A stretch of 33,758 nt of DNA from Pseudomonadota bacterium (GTDB lineage Bacteria; Pseudomonadota; Gammaproteobacteria; Burkholderiales; Burkholderiaceae_C), in the NCBI GenBank assembly GCA_021845505.1, contig JAJZVU010000037.1:1-33758 (forward strand), written 5' to 3'. The notes beneath the pieces were generated by a model. The model saw only the letters and a program-made list of their open reading frames with translations, was not told where the DNA came from and searched no databases. Made by a program: the position numbers and the translations under genes. Below are positions 13,103-22,313 of this stretch, one piece after another. The number at the start of each line of letters is the position of its first letter. The first letter of the stretch is position 1.

Positions 13103-15205
13103 ATGAACCCTGCCGCACCCGCCCAGCCGCGCGTCGACGCCGGCGGCACCCGCCTGGTGCGCGCGGCCTGCCCGCATGACTGTCCCGACACCTGCGCGAT
13201 GCTGGTCAGCGTGCGCGACGGGGTGGCCGTGCAGGTGCGCGGCGACCCCGCGCATCCGACCACCGCCGGCGTGCTGTGCACCAAGGTGTCGCGCTACCTG
13301 GAGCGCACCTACCACCCGCAGCGGGTGCTGCAGCCGCTGCGCCGCAGCGGGCCGAAGGGCAGCGGAGCCTACGAGGCGGTTTCGTGGGACGCCGCGCTGG
13401 ACGACATCGCGTCGCGGCTGCGCGCGCTGGCGCAAGTCGACCCGCAGGCGATCGTGCCCTACAGCTACGCCGGCACCATGGGACTGGTGCAGGGCGAGGC
13501 GATGGCCGCGCGGCTGTTCCACCGGCTGGGGGCGAGCCGGCTGGACCGCACGATCTGCGCCAGCGCGGGGGCCGAGGGGCTGCGCCAGGTGCTCGGCGGC
13601 CTGGTCGGCATGGACGTCGAGCAGTTCGCCCACAGCCGCCTGATCGTCATCTGGGGCAGCAACAGCATCACCAGCAACCTGCACTTCTGGTCGCTGGCGC
13701 AGAAGGCCAGGCGCGCCGGCGCGACCCTGGTGTGCATCGACCCCTGGCGCAACGACACCGCCAGGCGATGCCACCTGCACCTGCAACTGCGCCCCGGCAC
13801 CGATGCGGCACTGGCCTGGGGCCTGATGGGCGAGCTGGTGCGCAACGACTGGCTGGACCACGACTACATCCGCGACCACACGCTGGGCTTCGAGACACTG
13901 CGCGAGCGCGCGCTGCAGTGGACCCCCGAGCGCGCCGCGCAGGTCTGCGGACTGCAGGCGCAGCAGGTGCGCGAGCTGGCCGCGCTGTTCGGGCGCACGC
14001 GGGCCGCCGCGATCCGGGTCAACTACGGCCTGCAGAGGGTGCGCGGCGGCGGCAACGCGGTACGCGCGATCGCCTGCCTGCCGGCGCTCACCGGGGCCTG
14101 GCGCGAGCCGGCCGGCGGCCTGCTGCTGTCGAGTTCCGGACATTTCGCCGTGGCGCGCGACGCGCTGGAGCGCCCCGACCTGCTCGCCGGGCGCAGTCCG
14201 CGGATCATCAACATGTCGACCATCGGCGACGCCTTGCTGCACCCCGGCGGCGGCGACTTCGGCCCGCGCATCGACGCGCTGGTGGTCTACAACAGCAACC
14301 CCGCGGTGGTGGCGCCGGAGTCCGGCAAGGTGTTGCGCGGGCTGCGTCGCGACGACCTGTTCACCGTGGTGCTGGAGCATTTCCGCACCGACACCGCCGA
14401 CCTGGCCGATTACATCCTGCCGGCGACGACCCAGCTCGAGCACCTGGACCTGCTGAAGGCCTACGGCCACCGCTACTGGGTGGCCAACGAGCCGGCCATC
14501 GCGCCGCTCGGCCAGGCACGCCCGAATTCGCAGATCTTCCGCGACCTGGCCGCCCGCCTGGGCTATGCCGACGCCTGCTTCGGCGACACCGACGAGGAGC
14601 TGGCCGCGCAGGCACTGGCCGACGATCCGCGCAACGCCGGACTGGATTTCGCCACGCTGCGCAGGCAGGGCTGGGGCAAGCTGGCGGTGCCCGACGCACC
14701 GTTCGCCCACGGCGCGTTTCCGACTCCCAGCGGGCGCTGCCAGTTCGTCTACCCCCCCGACGCGCAGGCCGGTCGCGACCCGCTTCCGCAGGTGATCCTT
14801 CCGTACGAATGCGCGCACACCCAGCCCGAGCTGGCGGCTCGCTACCCGCTGGCGCTGCTGTCGCCGCCGGCGCGGCATTTCCTCAATTCGAGCTTTGTCA
14901 ACGTCGAGTCGCTGCGCCGGCACGACGCCGAGCCGCGGCTGCTGCTGCACCCGCGCGACGCCGCGGCGCGCGCCCTCGTCCAGGGCCAGCGGGTGAGGCT
15001 GTTCAACGACCGCGGCGAGATGCTGGCGCGCTGCGAGGTCACCGACGACACCCGCGAGGGCCAGGTGGTGAGCCTGGGGCTGTGGTGGCGCAAGCTGGCG
15101 CCCGACGGGCGCGGGGTCAACGACCTCACCCACCAGCGCCTGACCGACCTCGGCGCCGGGCCCTGCTTCCACGACTGCCTGGTGCAGGTCGAGCCGGCGA
15201 GCTGA
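13103..15205 (+). CDS. Molybdopterin-dependent oxidoreductase (DMSO reductase superfamily), orphan
   Basis: The 700-residue protein begins with a [4Fe-4S] cluster motif of the form C-x3-C-x3-C-x27-C (Cys23, 27, 31, 59). The molybdo-bis-MGD domains follow: VSWDAALDDIASRL, then TICASAGAEG, whose Cys152 is a plausible molybdenum ligand by analogy with the CxASA element of nitrate reductases. Later come IWGSNSITSN, DLADYILPATTQLEHLD and a C-terminal dinucleotide-binding domain containing HFLNSSFVN. No Tat signal is present, so the enzyme is probably cytoplasmic. The substrate is unknown. No electron-transfer subunit or Mo-cofactor gene is adjacent. Its stop is 22 bases from that of dsbD, convergent. 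Confidence 0.9.
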   Translation: MNPAAPAQPRVDAGGTRLVRAACPHDCPDTCAMLVSVRDGVAVQVRGDPAHPTTAGVLCTKVSRYLERTYHPQRVLQPLRRSGPKGSGAYEAVSWDAALDDIASRLRALAQVDPQAIVPYSYAGTMGLVQGEAMAARLFHRLGASRLDRTICASAGAEGLRQVLGGLVGMDVEQFAHSRLIVIWGSNSITSNLHFWSLAQKARRAGATLVCIDPWRNDTARRCHLHLQLRPGTDAALAWGLMGELVRNDWLDHDYIRDHTLGFETLRERALQWTPERAAQVCGLQAQQVRELAALFGRTRAAAIRVNYGLQRVRGGGNAVRAIACLPALTGAWREPAGGLLLSSSGHFAVARDALERPDLLAGRSPRIINMSTIGDALLHPGGGDFGPRIDALVVYNSNPAVVAPESGKVLRGLRRDDLFTVVLEHFRTDTADLADYILPATTQLEHLDLLKAYGHRYWVANEPAIAPLGQARPNSQIFRDLAARLGYADACFGDTDEELAAQALADDPRNAGLDFATLRRQGWGKLAVPDAPFAHGAFPTPSGRCQFVYPPDAQAGRDPLPQVILPYECAHTQPELAARYPLALLSPPARHFLNSSFVNVESLRRHDAEPRLLLHPRDAAARALVQGQRVRLFNDRGEMLARCEVTDDTREGQVVSLGLWWRKLAPDGRGVNDLTHQRLTDLGAGPCFHDCLVQVEPAS

Positions 15206-15227
15206 CGCCGGCGGCACGCTGCGCGGC

Positions 15228-17186
15228 TCAGGCGCCGATGCGCTGCAGCGAGCGCAGGAACGCCTGGGCGTTCTCCTCGCCGACCACGCGCCCGATCTCG
15301 CGGCCGTCGCGGAAGAAAATGATGCCCGGCGGGCCGAACAGCTCGAAGCGCTTGAGCAGCGCCTGCTGCGCCGGGTTGTCGGCGGTGACATCGGCGCGCA
15401 GCAGCGTCAGGTGCTGCAGGCGCGCGCGCACCCGGGGGTCGGTGAAGGTGAAGCGGTCCATTTCCTTGCACGACACGCACCAGTCGGCCCAGAAGTCCAG
15501 CATCACCGTGCCGTGCGCGCCCGCCAGCCGGGTGTCGAGTTCGGCCGCCGAGGCCACGGGAGCGAAGCGTAGCGGCTGTTCGGCGCCTGCCGTGGCCACC
15601 GTCCCCCCCAGTCCCTGCAGCGGTTGCAGCACATTGCGGCTGCCGGCGGCCACGCCGACGACCAGCGCGGTGCCGGCCAGCGCCAGCAGCACGCCGAGGC
15701 CCTTCCACAGCTTGAGCCAGCCCGAGGCATCGTCGGGCAGGCGGTCGAACACCCGCAGGAAAGTGGCGCTGACCAGGAACAACGCGGCCCAGGCGAGCAT
15801 CTGCAGCCAGGCCGGGAGCACCGGTGCCAGCATGTACAGCGCGGTGGCCAGCAGCAGCACGCCGAAGAAGGCCTTCACCGCGTCCATCCAGCGCCCGGCG
15901 CGCGGCAGCAGCGCGGCGGCGCCGAACCCCACCGCCAGCAGCGGCAGGCTCATCCCCACGGCCAGCGAGAACAACGCGACGCCCCCGATCACCGCATTGC
16001 CGGTCTGGCTGATGTACAGCAGCGCTCCGGCCAGCGGCGCGGCCACGCAGGGACCGACGATCAGCGCCGAGATGCCCCCCATCGCGAACACTCCCAGCAG
16101 CCGTCCGCCGGGCAGCGCGCTCGAGCCGCGGCTGAGGTGGCTCTGGATCGCGCTGGGCATCTGCAATTCATAGAAGCCGAACATCGACAGCGAAAGCAGC
16201 ACCAGCAGCAGCGCGAAGGCCGAAAGCACCCAGGGGTTTTGCAGCGCAGCGGCCAGCCCGTGGCCGAGCAGCCCGGCGGCGACGCCGAAGGCCGTGTAGA
16301 CCAGCGCCATTCCCAGCGAATACGCGGCCGCCAGCCCGAGGCCGCGCCAGCGCGACACCACCCCCTGGCCGCCGGACTGGCCGACGACGATGCTGGAGAG
16401 GATCGGCACCATCGGCAACACGCAGGGGGTGAAGGCCAGCAGCAGGCCGAACAGCACGAACATCGGCACGATGCGCGCCAGCCGGGCCTGCGCCAGCACC
16501 GCTCCGATCCGCGACCCCTGGTCGCTGGAAGCGGCCGGCGACGCGGCCTGCGGCGCCGGGGCCGCCGCGGGAGCCGAAGCGGCAGCGGTCGCGGGAGCCG
16601 AGGCGCGTGCGCCGGTGGCCGCGCCGCCGAACAGGCGGCCCAGCGCCGACGAGGGCTGCTCCGGCTGGCCCTGCAGCGCGACGCTGCCGCTGCCGCCGAA
16701 GCCCTTCAGGCTGACGTCGAGCACCTTGTCGATCGGGGGGTAGCACAGCCCCTGGTCCGAGCAACCCTGGTAGACCACCTTCAGCGCGAAGTGCGCGGGA
16801 GCCGCGAGGACCGGCAGCGGGATCACCACCTGGTTGCGGTAGTGCGCGACGATGTGGCCGAGGTTGGGGTCGAACTTGCGGTGGGCCGGCGGGAAAGCCG
16901 GCTGCCCGAGCTCCACTCCCGCGCTCGCCGCCGAGAAATGGAAGCGCTCCTGGTACAGGTAGTAGCCCTGGGCGATGTCCAGGCGCAATTGCACGGTCTT
17001 CGGGCCCGACGCCGCGGCGTGCAGCCGGAACGCCTGGTCGGGCTGCAGGAACTTGCCCTGCTGCGCCAGCGCCAGGCCGCCGGCCAGCAGCAGCGCGGCC
17101 CCCAGCAGCAGCCGCAGGCAGTTCGCGACCCCGCCGCGAAGCCGGCGCCGGGCGGGCAGGGAATCGGAGAGTCGGAAGCGATGCAT
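15228..17186 (-). CDS. dsbD: Thiol:disulfide interchange protein DsbD
   Basis: The 652-residue inner-membrane protein carries reducing equivalents from cytoplasmic thioredoxin to periplasmic DsbC, DsbG and cytochrome c maturation proteins. All three redox pairs are present: alpha domain Cys142/Cys148 (GCSDQGLC), membrane domain Cys255 (FTPCVLPM) and Cys380 (GPCVAAP), and thioredoxin-like gamma domain Cys570/Cys573 (WCVSC). A signal peptide covers about residues 1-42 (hydrophobic LLLGAALLLAGGLALA). An Ala/Pro linker separates the alpha domain from the eight-helix core. ATG 17186 was chosen because the signal peptide follows at a normal distance. An upstream ATG at 17267 would add 27 residues and is less likely. 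It is last in the minus-strand run behind the ABC pair. Confidence 0.94.
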   Translation of the reverse strand: MHRFRLSDSLPARRRLRGGVANCLRLLLGAALLLAGGLALAQQGKFLQPDQAFRLHAAASGPKTVQLRLDIAQGYYLYQERFHFSAASAGVELGQPAFPPAHRKFDPNLGHIVAHYRNQVVIPLPVLAAPAHFALKVVYQGCSDQGLCYPPIDKVLDVSLKGFGGSGSVALQGQPEQPSSALGRLFGGAATGARASAPATAAASAPAAAPAPQAASPAASSDQGSRIGAVLAQARLARIVPMFVLFGLLLAFTPCVLPMVPILSSIVVGQSGGQGVVSRWRGLGLAAAYSLGMALVYTAFGVAAGLLGHGLAAALQNPWVLSAFALLLVLLSLSMFGFYELQMPSAIQSHLSRGSSALPGGRLLGVFAMGGISALIVGPCVAAPLAGALLYISQTGNAVIGGVALFSLAVGMSLPLLAVGFGAAALLPRAGRWMDAVKAFFGVLLLATALYMLAPVLPAWLQMLAWAALFLVSATFLRVFDRLPDDASGWLKLWKGLGVLLALAGTALVVGVAAGSRNVLQPLQGLGGTVATAGAEQPLRFAPVASAAELDTRLAGAHGTVMLDFWADWCVSCKEMDRFTFTDPRVRARLQHLTLLRADVTADNPAQQALLKRFELFGPPGIIFFRDGREIGRVVGEENAQAFLRSLQRIGA

Positions 17187-17196
17187 CGCGGGCGGC

Positions 17197-17227
17197 CCTA
17201 TATCAGCAGGAGTTGATATTGTGTCAC
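17197..17227 (-). promoter_or_regulatory. Candidate dsbD promoter with long spacer and dyad operator
   Basis: Reading toward dsbD, GTGACA (17222-17227, 5/6 of the -35 consensus) is followed after 19 bases by TATAGG (17197-17202, 4/6 of the -10 consensus). The spacer holds a perfect inverted repeat ATATCA-N8-TGATAT (17200-17219) that overlaps the -10 box. A 19-base spacer with an internal dyad is the layout used by MerR-family activators. The predicted transcript would begin only about 4 bases before the dsbD ATG, which argues for caution. Confidence 0.35.
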
Positions 17228-17310
17228 CAATGGTCGCGCCTTGCCACGCGCGGGATCCGGCGGTCATGGCCTTGCCGGCCGGGCTGCCCGCGACGCCATG
17301 GCGGCCCGTG

Positions 17311-18102
17311 TCAGGCGCGAAAGCGCCGGTGGGTCAGGCTGCGCGCCACCCACCATCCGGCCGCCAGGTACAGCCCGAGCATCGCCAGGTGGGGCAGCCA
17401 GCGCGCATCGACCTCGCCGAAGAACAGCGGGCGCACCAACGCCACCGCGCAGTGCAGCGGCAGCAGCGCGGCGGCGCGCTGCAGCCAGACGGGCATGGCC
17501 GACAGCGGGAAGAAGATCCCCGACAGGAAGGCCATGGGTGTCAGCACCAGCGTGATGTAGTAGGTGAAGAAGTCGTAGCCCCGCGCCAGCGCGTTGACCA
17601 CCAGTCCGAGCGCGGAGAACACCGCGGCATTCAGCGCGAGCAGCGGCAGCGCCAGCAGCATGGTGGGCTGGCGGCAGATGTCCAGCAGCGCCACGACCAG
17701 CAGCAGCGCGCAGCCGCTGAGCAGGCCCTTGCTGGCGGCCCACAGCAACTCGCCGAGCAGCACGTCGTCCAGCGACGCGGGGGTCAGCAGGATCGCGTCC
17801 CAGGTGCGCTGGACATGCATCCGCGAGAAGCTCGAGTACAGGGCCTCGAAACTCGCCGCGTTCATCACCCCCATGCACACGCTGCCCGACGCCAGAAAGG
17901 CGATGTAAGGCACGCCGTGCACGCTGCCGACCAGCGAGCCCACGCCCCAGCCGAAGGCCGCCAGGGTCAGCAGCGGTTCGGCGATGTTGCCGATCAGGCT
18001 GGCCAGCGCCAGCTTGCGCCACACCAGCGCGTTGCGCCTCCAGACCGCGACAAAGCGCCAGCGCGGCAGCGCGGGCAGCGACTCGGCGGCGGCGGGGGTC
18101 AT
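17311..18102 (-). CDS. ABC-2 type exporter permease (NodJ-like)
   Basis: The 263-residue integral membrane protein has about six hydrophobic segments, including IAEPLLTLAAFGWGVGSLVG, ALLLVVALLDI and FFTYYITLVLTPMAFLSGIFFPL. The region TPMAFLSGIFFPLSAMP is the ABC-2 membrane signature typical of the NodJ/DrrB group. It would form the channel of an exporter with the ATPase encoded 23 bases upstream. The frame continues upstream through the ATPase gene, but ATG 18102 fits the family start (basic N-terminus, then RRNALVWRKLALASLIG). NodIJ relatives move lipo-oligosaccharides or other amphiphiles; the substrate here is unknown. Confidence 0.9.
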   Translation of the reverse strand: MTPAAAESLPALPRWRFVAVWRRNALVWRKLALASLIGNIAEPLLTLAAFGWGVGSLVGSVHGVPYIAFLASGSVCMGVMNAASFEALYSSFSRMHVQRTWDAILLTPASLDDVLLGELLWAASKGLLSGCALLLVVALLDICRQPTMLLALPLLALNAAVFSALGLVVNALARGYDFFTYYITLVLTPMAFLSGIFFPLSAMPVWLQRAAALLPLHCAVALVRPLFFGEVDARWLPHLAMLGLYLAAGWWVARSLTHRRFRA

Positions 18103-18125
18103 GGGGCTGTGCGGTCCGGGGGCGC

Positions 18126-19082
<957 letters not shown>

Positions 19083-19102
19083 CGCCGCTCGCCCGCCCGA
19101 GC

Positions 19103-19498
19103 TTACTCGGCGGACTTGTCGTCGGCCGCCGGGGTCGGCTCGGGACGGTCGACCAGTTCGACCAGGGCCATCGGCGCGTTGTCGCCGACGCGCGAACCGA
19201 ACTTCAGGATGCGGGTGTAGCCACCCGGGCGGTTGCGGTAGCGCTCGCCGAGTTCGCCGAACAGCTTGACCACCGACTCGCGGTCGCGCAGCCGGTCGAA
19301 GGCCAGGCGGCGGTTGGCCAGGCTGGGCTTCTTGCCCAGGGTGATCAGGGGTTCGACCACCCGGCGCAATTCCTTGGCCTTGGGCAGGGTGGTCTTGATC
19401 ACCTCGTGATCGATGAGGGAATTGGCCATGTTGCGCAACATCGCCAGCCGATGGCTCGAGGTGCGGTTGAGTTTGCGCAGACCGTGTCCGTGACGCAT
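19103..19498 (-). CDS. rplQ: 50S ribosomal protein L17
   Basis: The 131-residue protein opens with [17 protein letters not shown], the unmistakable L17 start. It continues with [28 protein letters not shown] and the [26 protein letters not shown] core. L17 binds 23S rRNA near the exit tunnel of the large subunit. It is the last gene of the alpha operon, as in E. coli. A 134-base spacer with three stem-loops separates it from rpoA. A small hairpin (GCTCG/CGAGC, 19087-19102) sits directly after its stop, without a T-run. Confidence 0.98.
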   Translation of the reverse strand: MRHGHGLRKLNRTSSHRLAMLRNMANSLIDHEVIKTTLPKAKELRRVVEPLITLGKKPSLANRRLAFDRLRDRESVVKLFGELGERYRNRPGGYTRILKFGSRVGDNAPMALVELVDRPEPTPAADDKSAE

Positions 19499-19523
19499 GA
19501 TGAAGTCCTTTTCCAGGTTTGTC

Positions 19524-19549
19524 GGGCCGGCCGTGTCAGGTACCGGCCC
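19524..19549 (-). other. Stem-loop in the rpoA-rplQ spacer (rplQ-proximal)
   Basis: A perfect 7-bp GC stem (GGGCCGG/CCGGCCC) encloses a 12-base loop, ending 25 bases before the rplQ start codon. It probably affects mRNA processing or rplQ translation. No T-run follows on the transcribed strand. Confidence 0.5.
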
Positions 19550-19555
19550 CGTTCT

Positions 19556-19589
19556 GCGAAGCTCGCGCGCGGGCTGCGCGCGGCTTCGC
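19556..19589 (-). other. Strong 14-bp stem-loop in the rpoA-rplQ spacer
   Basis: Two 7-bp blocks (GCGAAGC/GCTTCGC and CGCGCGC/GCGCGCG) separated by one bulged base close a 5-base loop. This is the most stable-looking hairpin of the ribosomal region. It could slow polymerase, protect the upstream rpoA message from 3' exonucleases, or be an RNase processing site. It lacks a T-run. Confidence 0.6.
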
Positions 19590-19608
19590 GAAGGCCCAGG
19601 CGTGGCGG

Positions 19609-19623
19609 CGGGGCGCTGCCCCG
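19609..19623 (-). other. Short stem-loop just after rpoA
   Basis: A 6-bp stem CGGGGC/GCCCCG with a 3-base loop lies 9 bases after the rpoA stop codon. It is the first of three hairpins in this spacer on the transcribed strand. Confidence 0.45.
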
Positions 19624-19632
19624 CGCCGGCAC

Positions 19633-20625
19633 TCAGGCGTTGCGGGTGTCGAGCTCGGCGGGCGGCCAGCTCTCCAGCTTCATCCCCAGCGTGAGCCCGC
19701 GTGCGGCGAGCACTTCCTTGATTTCGTTAAGCGACTTGCGGCCCAGGTTGGGGGTCTTCAGCAACTCCGTCTCGCTGCGCTGGATCAGGTCGCCTATGTA
19801 ATAGATGTTCTCCGCCTTCAGGCAGTTCGCCGAGCGCACGGTCAGCTCCAGGTCGTCCACCGGGCGCAGCAGGATCGGGTCGAACTGCTGCGCGCTGGCG
19901 GCGCCGGCCGCCTCCATGGCCTTCTCGGCGCCTTCCAGGCTGGCGAACACCGACAGCTGCTCGACCAGGATGCGCGCCGAGGTACGGATCGCCTCCTCCG
20001 CGCTGATCGATCCGTTGGTCTCGATCTCCATCACCAGCTTGTCCAGGTCGGTGCGCTGCTCGACGCGGGCGTTCTCCACCGCGTAGCTGACCCGGCGCAC
20101 CGGCGAGAACGAGGCGTCGAGCACGATGCGCCCGATGGTCTTGCCGCCCTCGTCGGCGTAGCGGCGCAGGTTGCCCGGCACGTAGCCGCGCCCCTTCTCG
20201 ACCTTGATCTGCATGTCGAGCTTGCCCTGCTGCGACAGGTGGGCGATCACATGCTCGGGATTGACGATCTCCACGTCGTGCGGCGTCTGGATGTCGGCGG
20301 CGGTGACCACGCCCTCGCCCTCCTTGCGCAGCGACAGCGTGACCTCGTCGCGGTTGTGGAGCTTGAACACCACGCCCTTGAGGTTCAGCAGCACGGCGAT
20401 CACGTCCTCCTGCAGGCCGTCGACCACCGAATACTCGTGCAGCACGCCGTTGATGCTGACCTCGGTCGGCGCATAGCCGACCAGCGACGACAGCAGCACG
20501 CGACGCAGCGCATTGCCCAGCGTATGGCCGTAGCCGCGCTCGAAGGGCTCGAGCGTGACCTTGGCGCGCAACGGGCCGAGGCTCTCGACCTGGATGGATT
20601 TGGGACGCAGCAATGCGGTTTGCAT
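19633..20625 (-). CDS. rpoA: DNA-directed RNA polymerase subunit alpha
   Basis: The 330-residue alpha subunit dimerises to nucleate RNA polymerase assembly. The N-terminal domain shows [22 protein letters not shown] and [18 protein letters not shown]. The C-terminal domain, which contacts UP-elements and activators, shows [18 protein letters not shown] and [22 protein letters not shown] 20625 ([17 protein letters not shown]) is chosen over 20640: it matches the betaproteobacterial RpoA start and has AAAGGA at the right distance. It lies between rpsD and rplQ in the alpha operon, with hairpin-bearing spacers on both sides. Confidence 0.99.
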   Translation of the reverse strand: MQTALLRPKSIQVESLGPLRAKVTLEPFERGYGHTLGNALRRVLLSSLVGYAPTEVSINGVLHEYSVVDGLQEDVIAVLLNLKGVVFKLHNRDEVTLSLRKEGEGVVTAADIQTPHDVEIVNPEHVIAHLSQQGKLDMQIKVEKGRGYVPGNLRRYADEGGKTIGRIVLDASFSPVRRVSYAVENARVEQRTDLDKLVMEIETNGSISAEEAIRTSARILVEQLSVFASLEGAEKAMEAAGAASAQQFDPILLRPVDDLELTVRSANCLKAENIYYIGDLIQRSETELLKTPNLGRKSLNEIKEVLAARGLTLGMKLESWPPAELDTRNA

Positions 20626-20673
20626 GACGATTCCTTTCATACCCTCCGCTCGTTACACGGATAAGGCTGAACT

Positions 20674-20689
20674 GCGGGCGCAGGCCCGC
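20674..20689 (-). other. Stem-loop in the rpsD-rpoA spacer (rpoA-proximal)
   Basis: A 6-bp stem GCGGGC/GCCCGC with a GCAG loop follows the larger rpsD-proximal hairpin by 8 bases. The remaining ~48 bases to the rpoA start contain the ribosome-binding site and look unstructured. Confidence 0.45.
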
Positions 20690-20697
20690 CGGGTGAA

Positions 20698-20720
20698 GCG
20701 GCGCGGCCCGGCCGCGCCGC
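20698..20720 (-). other. Perfect 10-bp stem-loop directly after rpsD
   Basis: GCGGCGCGGC and GCCGCGCCGC pair perfectly around a 3-base loop, 6 bases after the rpsD stop. On the transcribed strand it is followed by TTCACCC, too short a T-run for an efficient intrinsic terminator. Partial termination, mRNA stabilisation or processing are all possible. Confidence 0.55.
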
Positions 20721-20726
20721 GCGCAA

Positions 20727-21350
20727 TCAACGCGAATACAACTCGACGATCAGCGACTCGTTGATGTCGCTGCCGAATTCGTCGCGGTCGGGCGTCTTCT
20801 TGAACACCGCCTCCATCTTCGAGGCGTCGACCTGCATCCAGGCCGGGAAACCATTGCCTTCGGCCAGCTTGAGGGCATCGGCGATGCGCAGCTGCTTCTT
20901 CGACTTCTCGCGCACCGCGACCTTCTGCCCCGGGCTGACGCGCGCCGACGGGATGTCGCAGACCTGGCCGTCGACCTCGATCGCGCGGTGGCCGACCAGT
21001 TGCCGCGCCTCGGCGCGGGTGCTGGCGAAGCCGGCACGGTAGACCACGTTGTCCAGCCGCTGCTCGAGCAGGGTCAGCAGATGCACCCCGGTGTTGCCGC
21101 GCAGCCCCTGCGCGCGCTCATAGGTGCGCCGGAACTGCTTCTCGAGCACCCCGTACATGCGCTTGACCTTCTGCTTCTCCCGCAGCTGGGTCGCGTAGTC
21201 CGACTGCCGCGCACCCGAGGTGCGGCCGTGCTGGCCGGGCTTGGTGTCGAACTTGGCCTTGGACTCAATGCCGCGCCGCGCGCTCTTGAGGAACAGGTCG
21301 GCGCCTTCGCGCCGCGAGAGTTTGGCCTTCGGGCCGAGATAGCGTGCCAC
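20727..21350 (-). CDS. rpsD: 30S ribosomal protein S4
   Basis: The 207-residue protein binds the 5' domain of 16S rRNA early in 30S assembly; in E. coli it also represses the alpha operon and acts in rRNA antitermination. The start [16 protein letters not shown] and the S4 RNA-binding domain ERAQGL...[35 protein letters not shown] are clear. The start codon is GTG (21348-21350, reverse strand), with AAGGAT 8 bases ahead. This is unlike the ATG starts of its neighbours and could tune yield. The gene is preceded by a 147-base spacer and followed by a strong hairpin. Confidence 0.98.
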   Translation of the reverse strand: MARYLGPKAKLSRREGADLFLKSARRGIESKAKFDTKPGQHGRTSGARQSDYATQLREKQKVKRMYGVLEKQFRRTYERAQGLRGNTGVHLLTLLEQRLDNVVYRAGFASTRAEARQLVGHRAIEVDGQVCDIPSARVSPGQKVAVREKSKKQLRIADALKLAEGNGFPAWMQVDASKMEAVFKKTPDRDEFGSDINESLIVELYSR

Positions 21351-21374
21351 TTGATCGATCCTTCGAAGTGTCTG

Positions 21375-21392
21375 CCGCGGCGGCTGCCGCGG
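21375..21392 (-). other. Stem-loop upstream of rpsD
   Basis: A 7-bp stem CCGCGGC/GCCGCGG with a GGCT loop ends 24 bases before the rpsD start codon, close to the ribosome-binding site. A structure here could influence S4 translation. Confidence 0.5.
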
Positions 21393-21394
21393 GA

Positions 21395-21417
21395 GCCTGC
21401 GTCCGATGGGCGCAGGC
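21395..21417 (-). other. Second stem-loop in the rpsK-rpsD spacer
   Basis: A perfect 7-bp stem GCCTGCG/CGCAGGC with a 9-base loop lies 2 bases from the preceding hairpin. Confidence 0.5.
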
Positions 21418-21428
21418 AGTGGGCTTGT

Positions 21429-21444
21429 CGCCGCTTGCGCGGCG
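21429..21444 (-). other. Third stem-loop in the rpsK-rpsD spacer
   Basis: A 6-bp stem CGCCGC/GCGGCG with a TTGC loop. The rest of the spacer toward rpsK (21445-21497) is also rich in GC palindromes such as CGCGGCGCCGCG. Confidence 0.4.
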
Positions 21445-21497
21445 GGAAGGCGTCGACGCGGCGCCGCGAAGGCCGCCGCGCCGCGCGCCGGGCGTCG

Positions 21498-21902
21498 TCA
21501 GATGCGACGACGCTTGGGAGGCCGGCAGCCGTTGTGCGGAACCGGCGTGACGTCGGAAATCTGCACCACCTTGATACCCAGGCCGTTGAGCGCGCGCACC
21601 GCAGACTCGCGGCCCGGGCCCGGGCCCTTGATGCGCACCTCGAGTTGCTTGATGCCGCACTCGATGGCCTGGCGGCCGGCGTTCTCCGCGGCCACCTGGG
21701 CGGCGAAGGGGGTCGACTTGCGCGAACCCTTGAAACCCTGCCCGCCCGACGACGCCCACGACAGCGCGTTGCCCTGACGATCGGTGATGGTGATGATGGT
21801 GTTGTTGAACGACGCGTGCACGTGCGCGATGCCGTCCGCGACATTCTTGCGGACCTTCTTGCGTGCGCGCTGCGCCGAACCGGTGGTGGGACTCTTGGCC
21901 AT
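21498..21902 (-). CDS. rpsK: 30S ribosomal protein S11
   Basis: The 134-residue platform protein contacts 16S rRNA near the E site with S7 and S18. It shows [74 protein letters not shown] and the C-terminus [16 protein letters not shown], all standard for S11. The ATG at 21902 lies 18 bases after the rpsM stop. It is followed by a 147-base spacer with three stem-loops before rpsD. Confidence 0.98.
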   Translation of the reverse strand: MAKSPTTGSAQRARKKVRKNVADGIAHVHASFNNTIITITDRQGNALSWASSGGQGFKGSRKSTPFAAQVAAENAGRQAIECGIKQLEVRIKGPGPGRESAVRALNGLGIKVVQISDVTPVPHNGCRPPKRRRI

Positions 21903-21920
21903 GACGTGATCCTTGGAAGC

Positions 21921-22286
21921 TTATTTCTTCAGTGCCGCGGCGCCCTTGCGCGGCCCCTTGCGGGTGCGCGCGTTGGTGCGGGTACGCTGGCCGCGCACCG
22001 GCAAGCCGCGCCGATGGCGCATGCCCCGATAGCAGCCCAGGTCCATCAGGCGCTTGATGTTGATCGACACCTCGCGGCGCAGATCGCCCTCGATCACGTA
22101 CTGCCCCACCTGCTCGCGGATGCGCTCGAGCTCGGCGTCGGAGATGTCCTTCACCTTGGTCGTGAAGGGCACGCCTGCCGACTCGCAGATCTTGCGCGCG
22201 GTGGCGCGGCCGATGCCATAGATCGCAGTCAGGCCGATTTCGGCATGCTGATGCGGCGGGATGTTGATACCAGCGATACGGGCCAT
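21921..22286 (-). CDS. rpsM: 30S ribosomal protein S13
   Basis: The 121-residue head protein contacts the P-site tRNA and helps form the bridges to the 50S subunit. The start [26 protein letters not shown], the helix-two-turn-helix region and the basic C-terminal tail [17 protein letters not shown] are diagnostic. It is the first gene of the alpha operon in the E. coli sense, but only 27 bases separate it from rpmJ and no promoter is obvious there. It is probably transcribed with the spc genes. Confidence 0.98.
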   Translation of the reverse strand: MARIAGINIPPHQHAEIGLTAIYGIGRATARKICESAGVPFTTKVKDISDAELERIREQVGQYVIEGDLRREVSINIKRLMDLGCYRGMRHRRGLPVRGQRTRTNARTRKGPRKGAAALKK

Positions 22287-22313
22287 GGGATTCCTCGATG
22301 CAATAGGGGCCGC

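Noticed and set aside
15624-17216. Long plus-strand frame opposite dsbD
   Set aside because: Low-complexity Gln/Arg/His-rich translation, no domains, fully covered by dsbD whose motifs are complete.
17200-17219. FNR/ANR box upstream of dsbD
   Set aside because: The arms are ATATCA and TGATAT with an 8-base gap; an FNR site needs TTGAT-N4-ATCAA, which is not present.
20698-20720. rpsD-rpoA hairpin as a true Rho-independent terminator
   Set aside because: No T-run follows on the transcribed strand, and rpoA directly downstream must be transcribed.
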